Source: Plantactinospora soyae (GTDB taxonomy: Bacteria > Actinomycetota > Actinomycetes > Mycobacteriales > Micromonosporaceae). From it: a stretch of DNA of 64,000 nucleotides. The position numbers were made by a program, and so were the translations under genes. The notes under the pieces are model-generated. The model saw nothing but the letters and a program-made list of their open reading frames with translations. It made no database searches and had not been told where the DNA came from. The DNA lies in NCBI RefSeq assembly GCF_014874095.1, contig NZ_JADBEB010000001.1, positions 3,100,001 to 3,164,000 on the forward strand, read 5' to 3'. This document shows, in pieces, positions 8,937-18,193 of the stretch (the first letter of the stretch is position 1; every line of letters begins with the position of its first letter).

Positions 8937-9094
8937 GGCCCGCCCCGCCCGGTGGTCGTCGAGTCCTTTCGTGGCTTTCCCACCCTACGTCAGGGTATGT
9001 AGGTGCGCATCCGAGCCACCCCCGCGAGCACGGCCGGGAACCGGCGGGCGGCGTGGGGTCGCCCGGTTCGCGGGAGCTGTGGGATGGTCGGTGC

Positions 9095-10282
9095 GTGCCG
9101 CGATGGTCGACCGACGGGCGGGGCGGACGCCGCCGCGACCCGCCCGGCAGCCTCCAGGCGCCGCTGTGGCGGGCCATCGCCGTCTACCGGTTCGCCGCCC
9201 TGGCGTACGTCACCGTGCTGGCCGTCCGGAACCTGAGCGACTATGCCCACCCGGTGGCCGGCGGCGCGGTGCTGTTGGCGATGACCGGCTGGACCGTGTT
9301 CAGCGGTTACGCGTACGCGGACCCGTCCTGGCGCCGTTGGCCGCTGCTGCTGGCCGACCTGGCGGTGACGCTCGCGGTGATCGTGGCGGCTCCCCGGGCG
9401 GTCGGGTCGGCGATGCTGAATGCCGGGATGCCGCCGCTCAGTGTCGCCTGGCTGGCCGGTCCGGTGCTGGCCTGGGCGGTGTCCGGCGGCCGGCGGCGGG
9501 GCGTGGTGGCGGCGCTGGTTCTCGGCGCCACCGACCTGGCCGCGCGGGAGCGGGTCGGCCAGTCCTCGCTGACGGGGGCGGCGCTGATGCTGCTCGCCGG
9601 GATCGCGGTCGGGCACGTGGTCCGGCTGGCGGTGATCGCGGAGGAGCGGTTGCAGCAGGCCGTCGAGCTGGAGGCGGCCACCCGGGAACGGGAGCGGCTG
9701 GCCCGGGGCATCCACGACTCGGTTCTCCAGGTGCTCGCCCTGGTGCAGCGTCGGGGCGCCCAGCTCGACGGCGAGGCCGGTGAGCTGGCTCGACTGGCCG
9801 GCGAGCAGGAGGCCGCGTTGCGCTCGCTGATCGCGACCGCGGCGCCGGTCGGGCTGGACCGGCGGGAGATCGACCTGCGGTCGCTGCTCGGCGGGTACGC
9901 GTCGCCGGTGGTGTCGATCGCCGCACCGGCGACCCCGGTGCCGTTGCCGGCCGGTGTCGCCGGGGAGGTCGCCGCGGCGGTGGGTGCGGCGCTCGACAAC
10001 GTGGCGCGGCACGGCGGCGGGCGGGGCTGGGTCCTGGTGGAGGACGACGTCGCGGAGGTGACCGTCTCGGTCCGGGACGACGGGCCGGGCATCCCACCGG
10101 GCCGGCTCGGCGAGGCGGTCGGCCAGGGCAGGTTGGGCGTCGTCCAGTCGATCAAGGGGCGGATCTCCGAGCTCGGCGGCACGGTACGGATCAGCTCGAC
10201 GCTGGGCGAGGGCACCGAGGTGGAACTGCGGGTGCCGCGCAGTCGTACCACCGCCGACGGCAGCGCCGCCCCGGTCGACTGA
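9095..10282 (+). CDS. macS: MacS-family membrane sensor histidine kinase (DUF5931 type)
   Basis: This 395-aa kinase has an N-terminal membrane domain with about five spans (~25-175). A HisKA_3 dimerisation helix follows, with the phospho-acceptor H207 in [14 protein letters not shown]. The HATPase domain has an N-box-like [11 protein letters not shown] and the G box [21 protein letters not shown]. The layout matches the DUF5931/MacS group of actinobacterial NarL-type kinases; the symbol follows that group and its signal is not readable. GTG 9095 gives a start just before the first membrane span. The in-frame extension upstream looks non-coding. The cognate regulator gene follows after 88 nt. 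Confidence 0.87.
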   Translation: MPRWSTDGRGGRRRDPPGSLQAPLWRAIAVYRFAALAYVTVLAVRNLSDYAHPVAGGAVLLAMTGWTVFSGYAYADPSWRRWPLLLADLAVTLAVIVAAPRAVGSAMLNAGMPPLSVAWLAGPVLAWAVSGGRRRGVVAALVLGATDLAARERVGQSSLTGAALMLLAGIAVGHVVRLAVIAEERLQQAVELEAATRERERLARGIHDSVLQVLALVQRRGAQLDGEAGELARLAGEQEAALRSLIATAAPVGLDRREIDLRSLLGGYASPVVSIAAPATPVPLPAGVAGEVAAAVGAALDNVARHGGGRGWVLVEDDVAEVTVSVRDDGPGIPPGRLGEAVGQGRLGVVQSIKGRISELGGTVRISSTLGEGTEVELRVPRSRTTADGSAAPVD

Positions 10283-10370
10283 GGAGCGTTCCGGCGCCAC
10301 CGCCCGATCCGGACCGATCTGGCCGACCGTCGACTGTTGCCTGGTCACCCCCGTAGTTAGGCTCGGCCAG

Positions 10371-11054
10371 GTGAGTGACGAGACGGCGACCCGGGTGGGC
10401 GGCGAGACGGCGATCCGGGTGATGGTGGTCGACGACCATCCGATGTGGAGAGAAGGGGTGGCCCGGGACCTGACCGAGGCCGGCTATCTCGTCGTGGCCA
10501 CCAGTGGTGAGGGCCGGCAGGCCATCCGGGTGGCCCGGGCGACCCGACCCGACGTCGTCGTACTCGACCTCCAACTGCCGGACATCTCCGGTGTCGAGGT
10601 GATCCACGGCCTGCTGACCGAGCTGCCCGGGGTACGGGTACTGATGCTCTCGGCCAGTGGTGAGCAGCAGAGCGTGCTCGACGCGGTGAAGGCGGGAGCC
10701 ACCGGCTATCTGATCAAGTCGGCCGGACCGGCGGAGTTCCTGGCGGCGGTCCGGAGTACGGCCGCCGGTGAGACCGTCTTCACGCCGGGCCTGGCCGGCC
10801 TGGTGCTGGGCGAGTACCGGCGGCTCGCCGTCTCGCCCGAGCCGCCGGGCGACGAACTGCCCCGGCTCACCGATCGGGAGACCGAGGTGCTCCGGCTGGT
10901 CGCCAAGGGGATGTCCTACAAGCAGATCGCCGCCCGGTTGGGCCTGTCCCACCGGACCGTGCAGAACCACGTCCAGAACACGCTCGGCAAGTTGCAGTTG
11001 CACAACCGGGTCGAACTCACCCGCTACGCCATCGAACAGGGCCTCGGCGACTGA
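10371..11054 (+). CDS. macR: MacR-family NarL/FixJ response regulator
   Basis: This 227-aa protein has a receiver domain (VMVVDDHPMWREGV, phospho-acceptor D66 in VVLDLQLPD, K in YLIKSAGP). A linker leads to a LuxR-type HTH (LTDRETEVLRLVAKGMSYKQ through HRTVQNHVQNTLGKL). It pairs with the histidine kinase gene directly upstream. GTG 10371 leads into MSDETATRVGGETAIRV. Targets cannot be inferred from the window. In NarL-type systems phosphorylation drives dimerisation and DNA binding. Confidence 0.9.
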   Translation: MSDETATRVGGETAIRVMVVDDHPMWREGVARDLTEAGYLVVATSGEGRQAIRVARATRPDVVVLDLQLPDISGVEVIHGLLTELPGVRVLMLSASGEQQSVLDAVKAGATGYLIKSAGPAEFLAAVRSTAAGETVFTPGLAGLVLGEYRRLAVSPEPPGDELPRLTDRETEVLRLVAKGMSYKQIAARLGLSHRTVQNHVQNTLGKLQLHNRVELTRYAIEQGLGD

Positions 11055-11130
11055 GCCGCCCCACCCCGGGTCGCCGGCCCGGCACGACCCGGGTCGTCCA
11101 CATCCGCGCGCCCCGGGGCGGCGGGCCGGG

Positions 11131-11697
11131 TCACGGCGGGGGTTGGGTCTCGTTGACCGCCAGTTCCTCGGCGCTCGCCCCGCCGCCGGCGGCTCCGGCG
11201 TCGAACGCGATGGAGTCGGTCTCGTCGTCCTCGCGGGCGCCCTGGTCCGGCTCCACCAGCCGGCCGACCGGCCCGCCGCCGGGGGCGTCGCCCAGGATGC
11301 CGTGGTCGTAGATCGAGACCGGCGAGCGCGGATCGGAGGTCGGTCCCGGATCCATCACGTCGGCGTCGAGCTGTGCCTCGGCGGCGGCCTCGTCGCTGTC
11401 CGCCTCACCGGCGATCGCGGGGTCGACCGCTCCGGCGAGCGGATCGTCGATCGGCCGTTCGCCCTGTTCCCGCGCGAGCTTGTAGTCCAGCGACTCGCCG
11501 TCCAACTGCTCCTCGGCGGTGTTGCCGAAGCGGTCGATGGCAAGCGCCTGGTCGCCGGGAAGTGGCGCCGGATCCGGACCGTCCGCCTCGCGGCCGGTGG
11601 CGACGTCGTCCCCGGCCGTCGAGTCGTCGTCGGCGGTGTCGGGCAGACCTTCCGCCTCAGGGTCGGACACGGGCGTCGGAAACTCGTCATCGCGCAT
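11131..11697 (-). CDS. DUF5709 acidic protein
   Basis: This 188-aa, strongly acidic, low-complexity protein has no signal peptide or membrane span. The block EEQLDGESLDYKLAREQGER and the block VGRLVEPDQGAREDDETDS match the DUF5709 family of actinobacterial proteins of unknown role. High Asp/Glu and Ala content suggests it is largely disordered. It is convergent with macR across 76 bp. No function is claimed. Confidence 0.75.
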   Translation of the reverse strand: MRDDEFPTPVSDPEAEGLPDTADDDSTAGDDVATGREADGPDPAPLPGDQALAIDRFGNTAEEQLDGESLDYKLAREQGERPIDDPLAGAVDPAIAGEADSDEAAAEAQLDADVMDPGPTSDPRSPVSIYDHGILGDAPGGGPVGRLVEPDQGAREDDETDSIAFDAGAAGGGASAEELAVNETQPPP

Positions 11698-11958
11698 GAC
11701 AGATCACTACCCGCTGCCCCGGTACCCGTAACCGGGTCAAGTCGGGTCGGGAACGCGGCGGTTAGGCGGGTGCGGAACGGGGACGCAGGCGGCCGGCGAG
11801 GTCTGTCGGATCGTCGGTCGGGCTGTCGACGATGGGCGGCCGGACCGGTGGTGCCGGGCGCCCGGACCGGTTTGCCAGGTTTCCGCTCGGCCCGCCGTGG
11901 TTAATGGGAGCCTCTGATCGAACAGCCGTTTGCTCGCGACCCCCGCTGGAGGTGACCC

Positions 11959-13158
11959 ATGCGCGTTGGCCTCGTCTGCGCACACGCCGGCCCGCCGCAG
12001 GAGGTCCGCGGCCGGTACGCCGGTACGCATCAGCACGTGGCCCGGGTGGCCGCCGAGCTGACCGGACGAGGACACGACGTACGGGTGTACGAGCGGCTGG
12101 ACGACCCGGATTCGCCCCCGACGAGCGAGATCGAGGGTTATCGGGTGGAACGGGTACCGGTGGGCCCGGCACGGCGTACGCCGACCGGCGAACTGGTGCC
12201 ACACGTCCCCGAACTCGGCCGCTGGCTGACCGACCGCTGGGCGGCGGACTGGGCACCCGAGGTGGTGCACGGGCACTTCTGGATCGGCGGACTGGCGGCG
12301 GCCAGCGCGGTCCGGGACACGGTCATCCCGGTCGTACAGACCTTCCACTCGCTCGGCACGGAACAGTTGCGACATCTCGGGGAGAACTACGACGGGCCGG
12401 GCCAGCGGATCCCACTGGAACTGGCGTTGACCCGGGCGGTCGACATGGCGGTGGCCCAGTCCACCCACGAGGTCGACGAACTGACCCGGATGGGGCTGCA
12501 ACGGGCCTCCGTGGTGGTGGTGCCGGCGGGGGTGGACGTCGAGCTGTTCGCGCCCGAGGGCGAGGCGATGCCCCGGGACCGGCGCCCCCGGATCCTGGCC
12601 GCCGGCGGCCTGGCCCCGGGACACGGACAGGAGGACCTGATCCGGGCGTTGCGGCTGGTCGGGGACGTCGAACTGGTCATCGCGGGCGGGCCGTCCGACG
12701 GCAACCTCGGCAACCACGCCGAGGCCCGCCGGCTGCGGGAGGTCGCCGAGCAGACCGGGGTCGCCGACCAGATCCGACTGGTGGGTTCGGTGCCGCACGA
12801 CCAGATGTCCGCCTGGTACCGCTCGGCCGACGTGGTGGCCTGCACCTCCCGGTACGCCGCCGCCGGCCGGGTGCCGCTGGAGGCGATGGCCTGTGGCGTA
12901 CCGGTGGTCGGGTACTCCATGGGCGGCATCGCGGACACCGTGGTCGACGAGGTGACCGGCCGGCTCGTGCCACCCGGGGACGTACGCGGCCTCGGGGTCA
13001 CCCTCCGCCGACTGCTCGCCGCCGACGCGGAGCGGTTCGCGTACGGGCACGCGGCCGTGGACCGGGTGCGGTGCAGCTACACCTGGGACCGTACGGCGAG
13101 CGCGCTGGAGCGGCTCTACGAGCGCGTGGTGAGCCGTCGTCAGCCCGCCACGAGCTGA
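11959..13158 (+). CDS. GT4-family glycosyltransferase
   Basis: This 399-aa protein has a GT-B fold. The N-terminal Rossmann half starts MRVGLVCAHAGPP with a GTHQHVARVA acceptor-binding loop. The C-terminal donor-binding half carries ILAAGGLAPGHGQEDLIRAL and the EX7E-like region SRYAAAGRVPLEAMACGVPV. It should transfer a sugar from a nucleotide-sugar donor with retention of configuration; donor and acceptor are unknown. The first residues and length resemble glycosyltransferases of the MshA/SqdX type, but context does not support a mycothiol assignment. A ribosome site (GGAGGTGACC) precedes the ATG. Confidence 0.87.
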   Translation: MRVGLVCAHAGPPQEVRGRYAGTHQHVARVAAELTGRGHDVRVYERLDDPDSPPTSEIEGYRVERVPVGPARRTPTGELVPHVPELGRWLTDRWAADWAPEVVHGHFWIGGLAAASAVRDTVIPVVQTFHSLGTEQLRHLGENYDGPGQRIPLELALTRAVDMAVAQSTHEVDELTRMGLQRASVVVVPAGVDVELFAPEGEAMPRDRRPRILAAGGLAPGHGQEDLIRALRLVGDVELVIAGGPSDGNLGNHAEARRLREVAEQTGVADQIRLVGSVPHDQMSAWYRSADVVACTSRYAAAGRVPLEAMACGVPVVGYSMGGIADTVVDEVTGRLVPPGDVRGLGVTLRRLLAADAERFAYGHAAVDRVRCSYTWDRTASALERLYERVVSRRQPATS

Positions 13159-13214
13159 CCCGAGGACGGCGAGTCGCCTCCGACGCGCCGGCCCGGGTAC
13201 GCCACCGCGCCGGC

Positions 13215-14195
13215 TCAGGGCCGGGGGACCGGGGCGACCGACGCCGACCGTCGTACCCCGGGAGCCGGCCGGTCCGGCAGCGCGCGGCGCCCGGAATTCG
13301 GTGCCGGTCCGGGGCGGGCGTGCGTGGGCAGGTCACGAGCGCGCTGACCCGGCAGCAGGGTGTGCTGGTGCTGTGGTTCGGCGTACCGGGTCAGCCCGAG
13401 CACCGCGACCAGGGTGACCAGGAATCCGACCCCGGCCAGCCACTCCCGACCGGGCCAGATCCGGTCACCGAGCAGCAGCAGGCCCACGATCGCCGCCGGT
13501 ACCGCCCCGGCGGCGTCCATCGCGGCCACGGCGGCGGTGGTGGACCCGCGTTGCATGGCGAGGCCGAGCAGCAACTGGCCGACGATCGAGTGGGCGATCA
13601 ACAGGTAGAGCAGGGGATCGCGCGGCAGCGCGTCGATCGACTGCACCGAGGCCAGTGGTCGGGCGGCCACCGCCGCGGCCGAGAACGCCAGCCCGGCGAG
13701 CGAGCCCAGCGCCACCGAGCCGGGCGCCCCGTGCAGCCGTACCGCGAAGAAACCGAGCCCACCGATCACGCCGAGCGCGACCACCAGCCCGACCACGCCG
13801 GCCGTCCCGAGCTGCCGGGACGGGGCCGGCTTCGCGGCCAGCACCAGGGCGGTGATCCCGACCAGCAGCAGTACCAGCAGGAACACCTCGGCGGCCGGCA
13901 GCCGCCACTTCAGCACCAGCACTCCGAGCAGGGCGGTCACGCCGAGGCCGGCCGCCACGCTGGCCTGTACCAGGAACAGCGGCAGGTCCCGGCGGGCCAG
14001 GAAGGCGAGGACGAAGCCGAGCATCTGGCAGCCCAGCCCCACCAGGTAGGTGCGGTGTCCGACCAGCCGCAGCAGCAGCCCCGGATCGAAGGTGTGGTGC
14101 AGGGTCGTCCGGGTCGCCGCGACCGACTGGAGCAGGTTGGCAATGCCGTAGGCGGCGATCATCGCCGCGAGGAAGCACCAACCGGTGGAGACCAC
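13215..14195 (-). CDS. DMT-superfamily (EamA-like) membrane protein
   Basis: This ~326-aa protein has about nine or ten hydrophobic spans between residues 1 and ~275 (for example FLAAMIAAYGIANLL, VFLLVLLLVGITALVLAA and LAGVGFLVTLVAVLGLTRY). A Pro/Arg-rich, disordered cytoplasmic tail of ~50 residues follows. The size and paired-span pattern fit drug/metabolite transporters. GTG 14195 is chosen because it places the first span at the N-terminus; residues further upstream in the frame are not membrane-like. It lies 41 bp downstream of hisN on the same strand. Substrate unknown. Confidence 0.72.
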   Translation of the reverse strand: MVSTGWCFLAAMIAAYGIANLLQSVAATRTTLHHTFDPGLLLRLVGHRTYLVGLGCQMLGFVLAFLARRDLPLFLVQASVAAGLGVTALLGVLVLKWRLPAAEVFLLVLLLVGITALVLAAKPAPSRQLGTAGVVGLVVALGVIGGLGFFAVRLHGAPGSVALGSLAGLAFSAAAVAARPLASVQSIDALPRDPLLYLLIAHSIVGQLLLGLAMQRGSTTAAVAAMDAAGAVPAAIVGLLLLGDRIWPGREWLAGVGFLVTLVAVLGLTRYAEPQHQHTLLPGQRARDLPTHARPGPAPNSGRRALPDRPAPGVRRSASVAPVPRP

Positions 14196-14236
14196 CTGGC
14201 GAGGATAGAGGCTGATTCCACTCTCCGCTCGGTTGG

Positions 14237-15028
14237 CTAGCCGAGCCGGTCGAGGAGATCCTGGTGCAGCTTTCCGTTGCTGGCCACCGCGCTGCCGCCA
14301 CCGGGACCGGGGCGCCCGGCCAGGTCGGTGAAGGTTCCACCGGCCTCGGTGACGATCGGGATCAGCGCGGCCAGGTCCCACAGCGACAGTTCCGGCTCGG
14401 CCATCGCGTCCACCGCTCCCTCGGCGACCAGCATGTAGCCGTAGAAGTCGCCGTACGCCCGACTCCGCCAGGCCGTCCGGATGATGTCGAGCATCGGGTC
14501 GAGCCGGCCGCTCTCCTCCCAGCCGTTCAACGAGGCGTAGCAGAAGCTGGCATCGGCGAGCCGGCCCACCCCGGAGACCCGGATCGGGCTCGCGGCGGCC
14601 TGGTGCCTGCCCGCGTACGCCCCGAGGCCGGTGGCCGCCCACCAGCGCCGGCCGAGCGCGGGTGCCGAGACCAGGCCGACGACCGGCGTGTCGCCGTCCA
14701 TGAGGGAGATCAGCGTGCCCCAGATCGGTACGCCCCGGACGAAGTTCTTCGTGCCGTCGATCGGGTCGATCACCCACTGCCGGGAGCCGGCGCCGGCCGG
14801 TGCGGCGGAGGCGCCGTACTCCTCGCCGAGCACCCCGTCCCGGGGACGGGTCCGGGCCAGTGTCGCCCGGATGGCGCGCTCCACGGCGGTGTCCGCGTCG
14901 CTGACCGGGGTCAGGTCCGGCTTGGACTCCACGTGCAGGTCGAGGGCCCGGAACCGGGCCATCGAGATCGAGTCGGCGGTGTCGGCGAGCATGTGCGCCA
15001 GGGACAGATCATCCGCGTACCGGGCCAT
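14237..15028 (-). CDS. hisN: Histidinol-phosphatase, inositol-monophosphatase family
   Basis: This 263-aa Mg2+-dependent phosphatase has metal-site motifs GEEYG (E69/E70), WVIDPIDGTKNF (D88, D91) and a C-terminal SLWDLAALIPIVTEAGG. It is expected to hydrolyse L-histidinol phosphate in histidine synthesis; the family also contains inositol phosphatases, and the HisN call rests on overall resemblance to actinobacterial HisN. The start ATG is 15026-15028. It is divergent from the DUF2087 gene by 51 bp and lies in a conserved neighbourhood with rsgA and aroA. Confidence 0.85.
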   Translation of the reverse strand: MARYADDLSLAHMLADTADSISMARFRALDLHVESKPDLTPVSDADTAVERAIRATLARTRPRDGVLGEEYGASAAPAGAGSRQWVIDPIDGTKNFVRGVPIWGTLISLMDGDTPVVGLVSAPALGRRWWAATGLGAYAGRHQAAASPIRVSGVGRLADASFCYASLNGWEESGRLDPMLDIIRTAWRSRAYGDFYGYMLVAEGAVDAMAEPELSLWDLAALIPIVTEAGGTFTDLAGRPGPGGGSAVASNGKLHQDLLDRLG

Positions 15029-15079
15029 GGCGGGAAACCTACTCGATCGGGTCCGCGAGCTGCGTTAGCATCCCGCCCC

Positions 15080-15649
15080 GTGGCCTCCGAAACGGTTTCC
15101 GAAGCAACCCCCGAAGTGCTGATCGGCCTGCTGGCCGAGCCCGACCGACTCGCCGCGTTCGCCGCGGTCGTGCTCGGCGCGGGCGATCCGGCGGAGGTGG
15201 CGGAGCGGACCGGGCTGCCCGCCCGCACGGTGCTCGCCGCGCTGCGCCGGCTGGAGTCAGGTGGCCTGGTCGCAATGGTGGACGGCCGGACTACCGCCCG
15301 GGTCGACGTCTTCAAGGAGGCGGTCCGGGCGCATCCGCCGACGTCCCCGGAGACCGACCCGGATCCGGACCGGGTCGCGTCGGCGGTGCTGCGGACGTTC
15401 GTCCGGGACGGCCGGATCGTCCAGTTTCCGGCGGCCAGGGGCAAGCGCCGGCTGCTGCTGGAACACGTCGTGGCGACCTTCGAGCCGGGCGTGCGCTATC
15501 CGGAGCGGGAGGTCAACGCGCTGCTGCGGGCCTGGCACGACGATTACGCCGCGCTGCGGCGCTACCTGGTCGACGAGGTCCTGCTGACCCGGGAGGACGG
15601 CGTCTACTGGCGCAGCGGCGGCCCGGTCGACCTCGACCCGACCGGATAG
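15080..15649 (+). CDS. DUF2087 protein with N-terminal winged-helix
   Basis: This 189-aa protein has, at ~10-75, an ArsR/MarR-like winged helix (AFAAVVLGAGDPAEVAERTG, LPARTVLAALRRLESGGLV). The C-terminal half (~95-175) matches DUF2087: GRIVQFPAARGKRRLLLEHV, FEPGVRYPEREVNALL and DDYAALRRYLVDEVLLTRE. DUF2087 is often joined to transcription regulators. GTG 15080 is the likely start, 51 bp from divergent hisN. The ligand and targets are unknown. Confidence 0.82.
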   Translation: MASETVSEATPEVLIGLLAEPDRLAAFAAVVLGAGDPAEVAERTGLPARTVLAALRRLESGGLVAMVDGRTTARVDVFKEAVRAHPPTSPETDPDPDRVASAVLRTFVRDGRIVQFPAARGKRRLLLEHVVATFEPGVRYPEREVNALLRAWHDDYAALRRYLVDEVLLTREDGVYWRSGGPVDLDPTG

Positions 15650-15663
15650 GGCCGTTCCACCGG

Positions 15664-16728
15664 CTACTCGGTCTCGCCGGCCCGGGAGGCCAGCAACCGG
15701 CGGTACGACGCCAGCCGGCGCGGATCGGCGTTACCGGCCGCCACCCAGGCGTCCAGGGAACACTCGGCCTCGTCCGGGGTGTGCTCACAGTTGGGCGGGC
15801 ACTCGACGGTCCCCTCGACCAGATCCGGGAACCCGTGCAGCAGGCTCTCCGCCGAGACGTGGGCGAGCCCGAAGCTGCGGATACCGGGCGTGTCGACGAT
15901 CCAGCCGGGATGGGTCCGCTTGCCGCCGCCGGGTACCGGAGGCAGCCGCAGCGCGACGGCGCTGGTCGAGGTGTGTCGTCCCCGGCCGATCGCGCTGACC
16001 GTCCCGACCGCCCGGGCCGCCGCCGGGACGAGCCGGTTGACCAGGGTCGACTTGCCCACCCCCGAGTGGCCGACCATTACCGAGATCCGCTCGCTCAGCA
16101 GTTGGCGTACCTCGCCGAGGTCCACCGACGGCCCGACCAGTACGTGCCGCAGGTCCAGTTCCGCGTAGTAGCCGAGCACGGCGTCCGGCGCGGCCAGATC
16201 GGCCTTGGTCAGGCAGAGCAGCGGCTCGATGCCCGCGTCGTACGCGGCCACCAGGCAGCGGTCGATGAACCCGGTCCGGGGCGGCGGATCGGCCAGCGAG
16301 CTGACGATCACGAGTTGCTCGGCGTTCGCCACGACGACCCGTTCCAGCCGGCCCTCCGCGGTGGTCTCGTCGTCGTCGGCGGTACGTCGCAGCACCGAGG
16401 TCCGCTCGGCGATCCGGACGATCCGGGCCAACGCCCCGTCCGCGCCGGAGGTGTCCCCGACCAGTGCGACCCGGTCGCCGACCACCACCGACTTGCGGCC
16501 CAACTCCCGGGCCCGCATCGCGGTGACCGTGCCGACCCCGCCCTTGGCACCGGCACCCACCGTCAGGTCGTCCTCGGTCACGCAGGTGTAGCGACCCCGA
16601 TCGACGGCGATCACGAACCCGTCGACGGCGTCGGCGTGCCGGGGCCGGGTGCGGGTACGCGGACGCGACGCCCGCCCGGGTCGGACCCGTACGTCGTCCT
16701 CGTCGTATTCCCGCTGCTTGCCAGCCAG
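15664..16728 (-). CDS. rsgA: Small ribosomal subunit biogenesis GTPase RsgA
   Basis: This ~354-aa circularly permuted GTPase assists 30S maturation. An OB-fold lies N-terminal (~40-100), the permuted motifs LTKAD and GHSGVGKSTLVNRL follow, then VDTPGIRSFGL, and a C-terminal zinc knuckle with CPPNCEHTPDEAEC. The nearest GTG (16614) would begin inside the first OB strand. Reading back to CTG at 16728 adds the basic AGKQREYDEDD/RPRTRTRPRHADAVDG segment seen in actinobacterial homologues. That CTG is preceded by GGGGGA at 7 nt, so I choose it. It lies 57 nt after the aroA stop, probably one operon. Confidence 0.9.
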   Translation of the reverse strand: MAGKQREYDEDDVRVRPGRASRPRTRTRPRHADAVDGFVIAVDRGRYTCVTEDDLTVGAGAKGGVGTVTAMRARELGRKSVVVGDRVALVGDTSGADGALARIVRIAERTSVLRRTADDDETTAEGRLERVVVANAEQLVIVSSLADPPPRTGFIDRCLVAAYDAGIEPLLCLTKADLAAPDAVLGYYAELDLRHVLVGPSVDLGEVRQLLSERISVMVGHSGVGKSTLVNRLVPAAARAVGTVSAIGRGRHTSTSAVALRLPPVPGGGKRTHPGWIVDTPGIRSFGLAHVSAESLLHGFPDLVEGTVECPPNCEHTPDEAECSLDAWVAAGNADPRRLASYRRLLASRAGETE

Positions 16729-16785
16729 TTCCGTCCCCCGTCTCGTCTCGCGTCGGCAGCCAGCGACGGGACGGGCCGGTCCCGG

Positions 16786-18093
16786 CTACTGGCGTCCGCC
16801 GCCGGCCACCATCGTTGACCATAGTGCCGGGAACTCCGGCATGGTCTTGGAGGTACACGCCACGTCGCTCAGTTCGATCCCCGGGACGGCCAGTCCGATC
16901 ACCGCGGCCGCGTGGGCCATCCGGTGGTCGGCGTAGGTCTCGAACGCACCGCCGCGCAGCAGCCGGGGGCGGATCTCCAGCCCGTCGGTGGACTCGTTGA
17001 CGTCGGCACCGAGCGCGTTCAGCTCCCGGGCCAGGGCGGCCAGCCGGTCGGTCTCGTGGTTGCGGATGTGCGCCACGCCGCGCAGCCGGGACGGCGAGTC
17101 GGCCAGTACGGCGAGCGCGGCCAGCACCGGGGTGAACTCGCTGACGTCGGAGAGGTCGGCGTCCAACCCGTGGATCACGCCGGTACCCCGTACGGTCAGC
17201 CCGTCGGTGCCGAGCGTCACCTCGCCGCCCATCTGCTGTAGCAGCGTACGGAGCGTGTCGACCGGTTGCAGGCTGCTGCGTGGCCAGCCGAGCAGGGTCA
17301 CCCCGCCCCCGGTGACCAGCGCGGCGGCGAAGAACGGCACCGCTCCGGAGAGGTCCGGCTCGATGTCCCAGCCGCGTCCGGAGAGTCGGCCCGGCTCCAC
17401 CGCCCAGACGTTCGGGGTGCTGTCGTCGATCGCGGCACCGGCGGCCAGGAGCATCTGCACGGTCATCCGGAGATGCGGCGCGGACGGGACCGGTGGCCCC
17501 TCGTGCCGTACCACGATGCCGCGGTCGAACCGTGCCGCGCCGAGCAGCAGCCCGGAGACGAACTGGCTGGAGGCCGAGGCGTCGATGACCACCTCGCCAC
17601 CGGCCACCTGCCCGGTGCCGTACACGGTCAGCGGCAGCCGTCCGCCGTCGGACGCGTCGATCCGCAGGCCGATCGAGCGGAGCGCCCCGACCAGCGGGCC
17701 GAGCGGGCGGACCCGGGCGTACGGGTCGCCGTCGAAGGTGACGGGTCCCTCGGCGAGCCCGGCCAGCGGTGGCACGAACCGCATGACGGTGCCGGAGAGC
17801 CCGACGTCGACGTGGGCGGGACCCTGTAGCGGACGGGGGCGGACCAGCCAGCGCTCGTCGTCCACGATGGAGGCGTGGGCGCCCATCGCGCGCAGCCCGG
17901 CGGCCATCAGTTCGGTGTCCCGGGCACGCAGCGGATGACGTAGCGTCGAGGGACCGTCGGAGACCGCGCTGAGCACCAGGGCCCTGGCGGTCAGCGACTT
18001 GGAACCGGGCAGACGCAGCGTCGATTCGACCGGATCGGTCGCCGTCGGCGCGGTCCAGGGCTGAAGCGGTCGGGTCGCCGTCAGATTCGCCAC
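16786..18093 (-). CDS. aroA: 3-phosphoshikimate 1-carboxyvinyltransferase (EPSP synthase)
   Basis: This 435-aa enzyme joins shikimate-3-phosphate and PEP in the shikimate pathway. Diagnostic motifs are PGSKSLTARAL (substrate loop), GLSGTVMRFVPPLA, SASSQFVSGLLL, the catalytic region DLSDVSEFTPVLAAL, IRNHETDRL and the C-terminal YADHRMAHAAAVIGL. It starts at GTG 18093, 100 bp from the divergent SRAP gene. The rsgA gene follows on the same strand. The aroA-rsgA pair next to the SRAP gene matches the arrangement around mycobacterial aroA. Confidence 0.96.
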   Translation of the reverse strand: MANLTATRPLQPWTAPTATDPVESTLRLPGSKSLTARALVLSAVSDGPSTLRHPLRARDTELMAAGLRAMGAHASIVDDERWLVRPRPLQGPAHVDVGLSGTVMRFVPPLAGLAEGPVTFDGDPYARVRPLGPLVGALRSIGLRIDASDGGRLPLTVYGTGQVAGGEVVIDASASSQFVSGLLLGAARFDRGIVVRHEGPPVPSAPHLRMTVQMLLAAGAAIDDSTPNVWAVEPGRLSGRGWDIEPDLSGAVPFFAAALVTGGGVTLLGWPRSSLQPVDTLRTLLQQMGGEVTLGTDGLTVRGTGVIHGLDADLSDVSEFTPVLAALAVLADSPSRLRGVAHIRNHETDRLAALARELNALGADVNESTDGLEIRPRLLRGGAFETYADHRMAHAAAVIGLAVPGIELSDVACTSKTMPEFPALWSTMVAGGGRQ

Positions 18094-18193
18094 CGCTACA
18101 GTCTGCCCTGCCCGTAGGACCGGACCGCTCGCCGGCCCGGCTCTCCCGCTTCGCGGGACGGCCGAACGGACCGCGAGGCGCTAGCGTGTGCCC

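Noticed and set aside
11055-11130. Terminator between macR and the DUF5709 gene from GCCGCCCC/GGGGCGGC
   Set aside because: The arms are more than 50 nt apart with a competing palindrome; support is too weak to list.
12000-13158. Assignment of the glycosyltransferase as MshA (mycothiol)
   Set aside because: General GT4 resemblance only; no mycothiol genes nearby and the N-terminus differs from what I expect of MshA.
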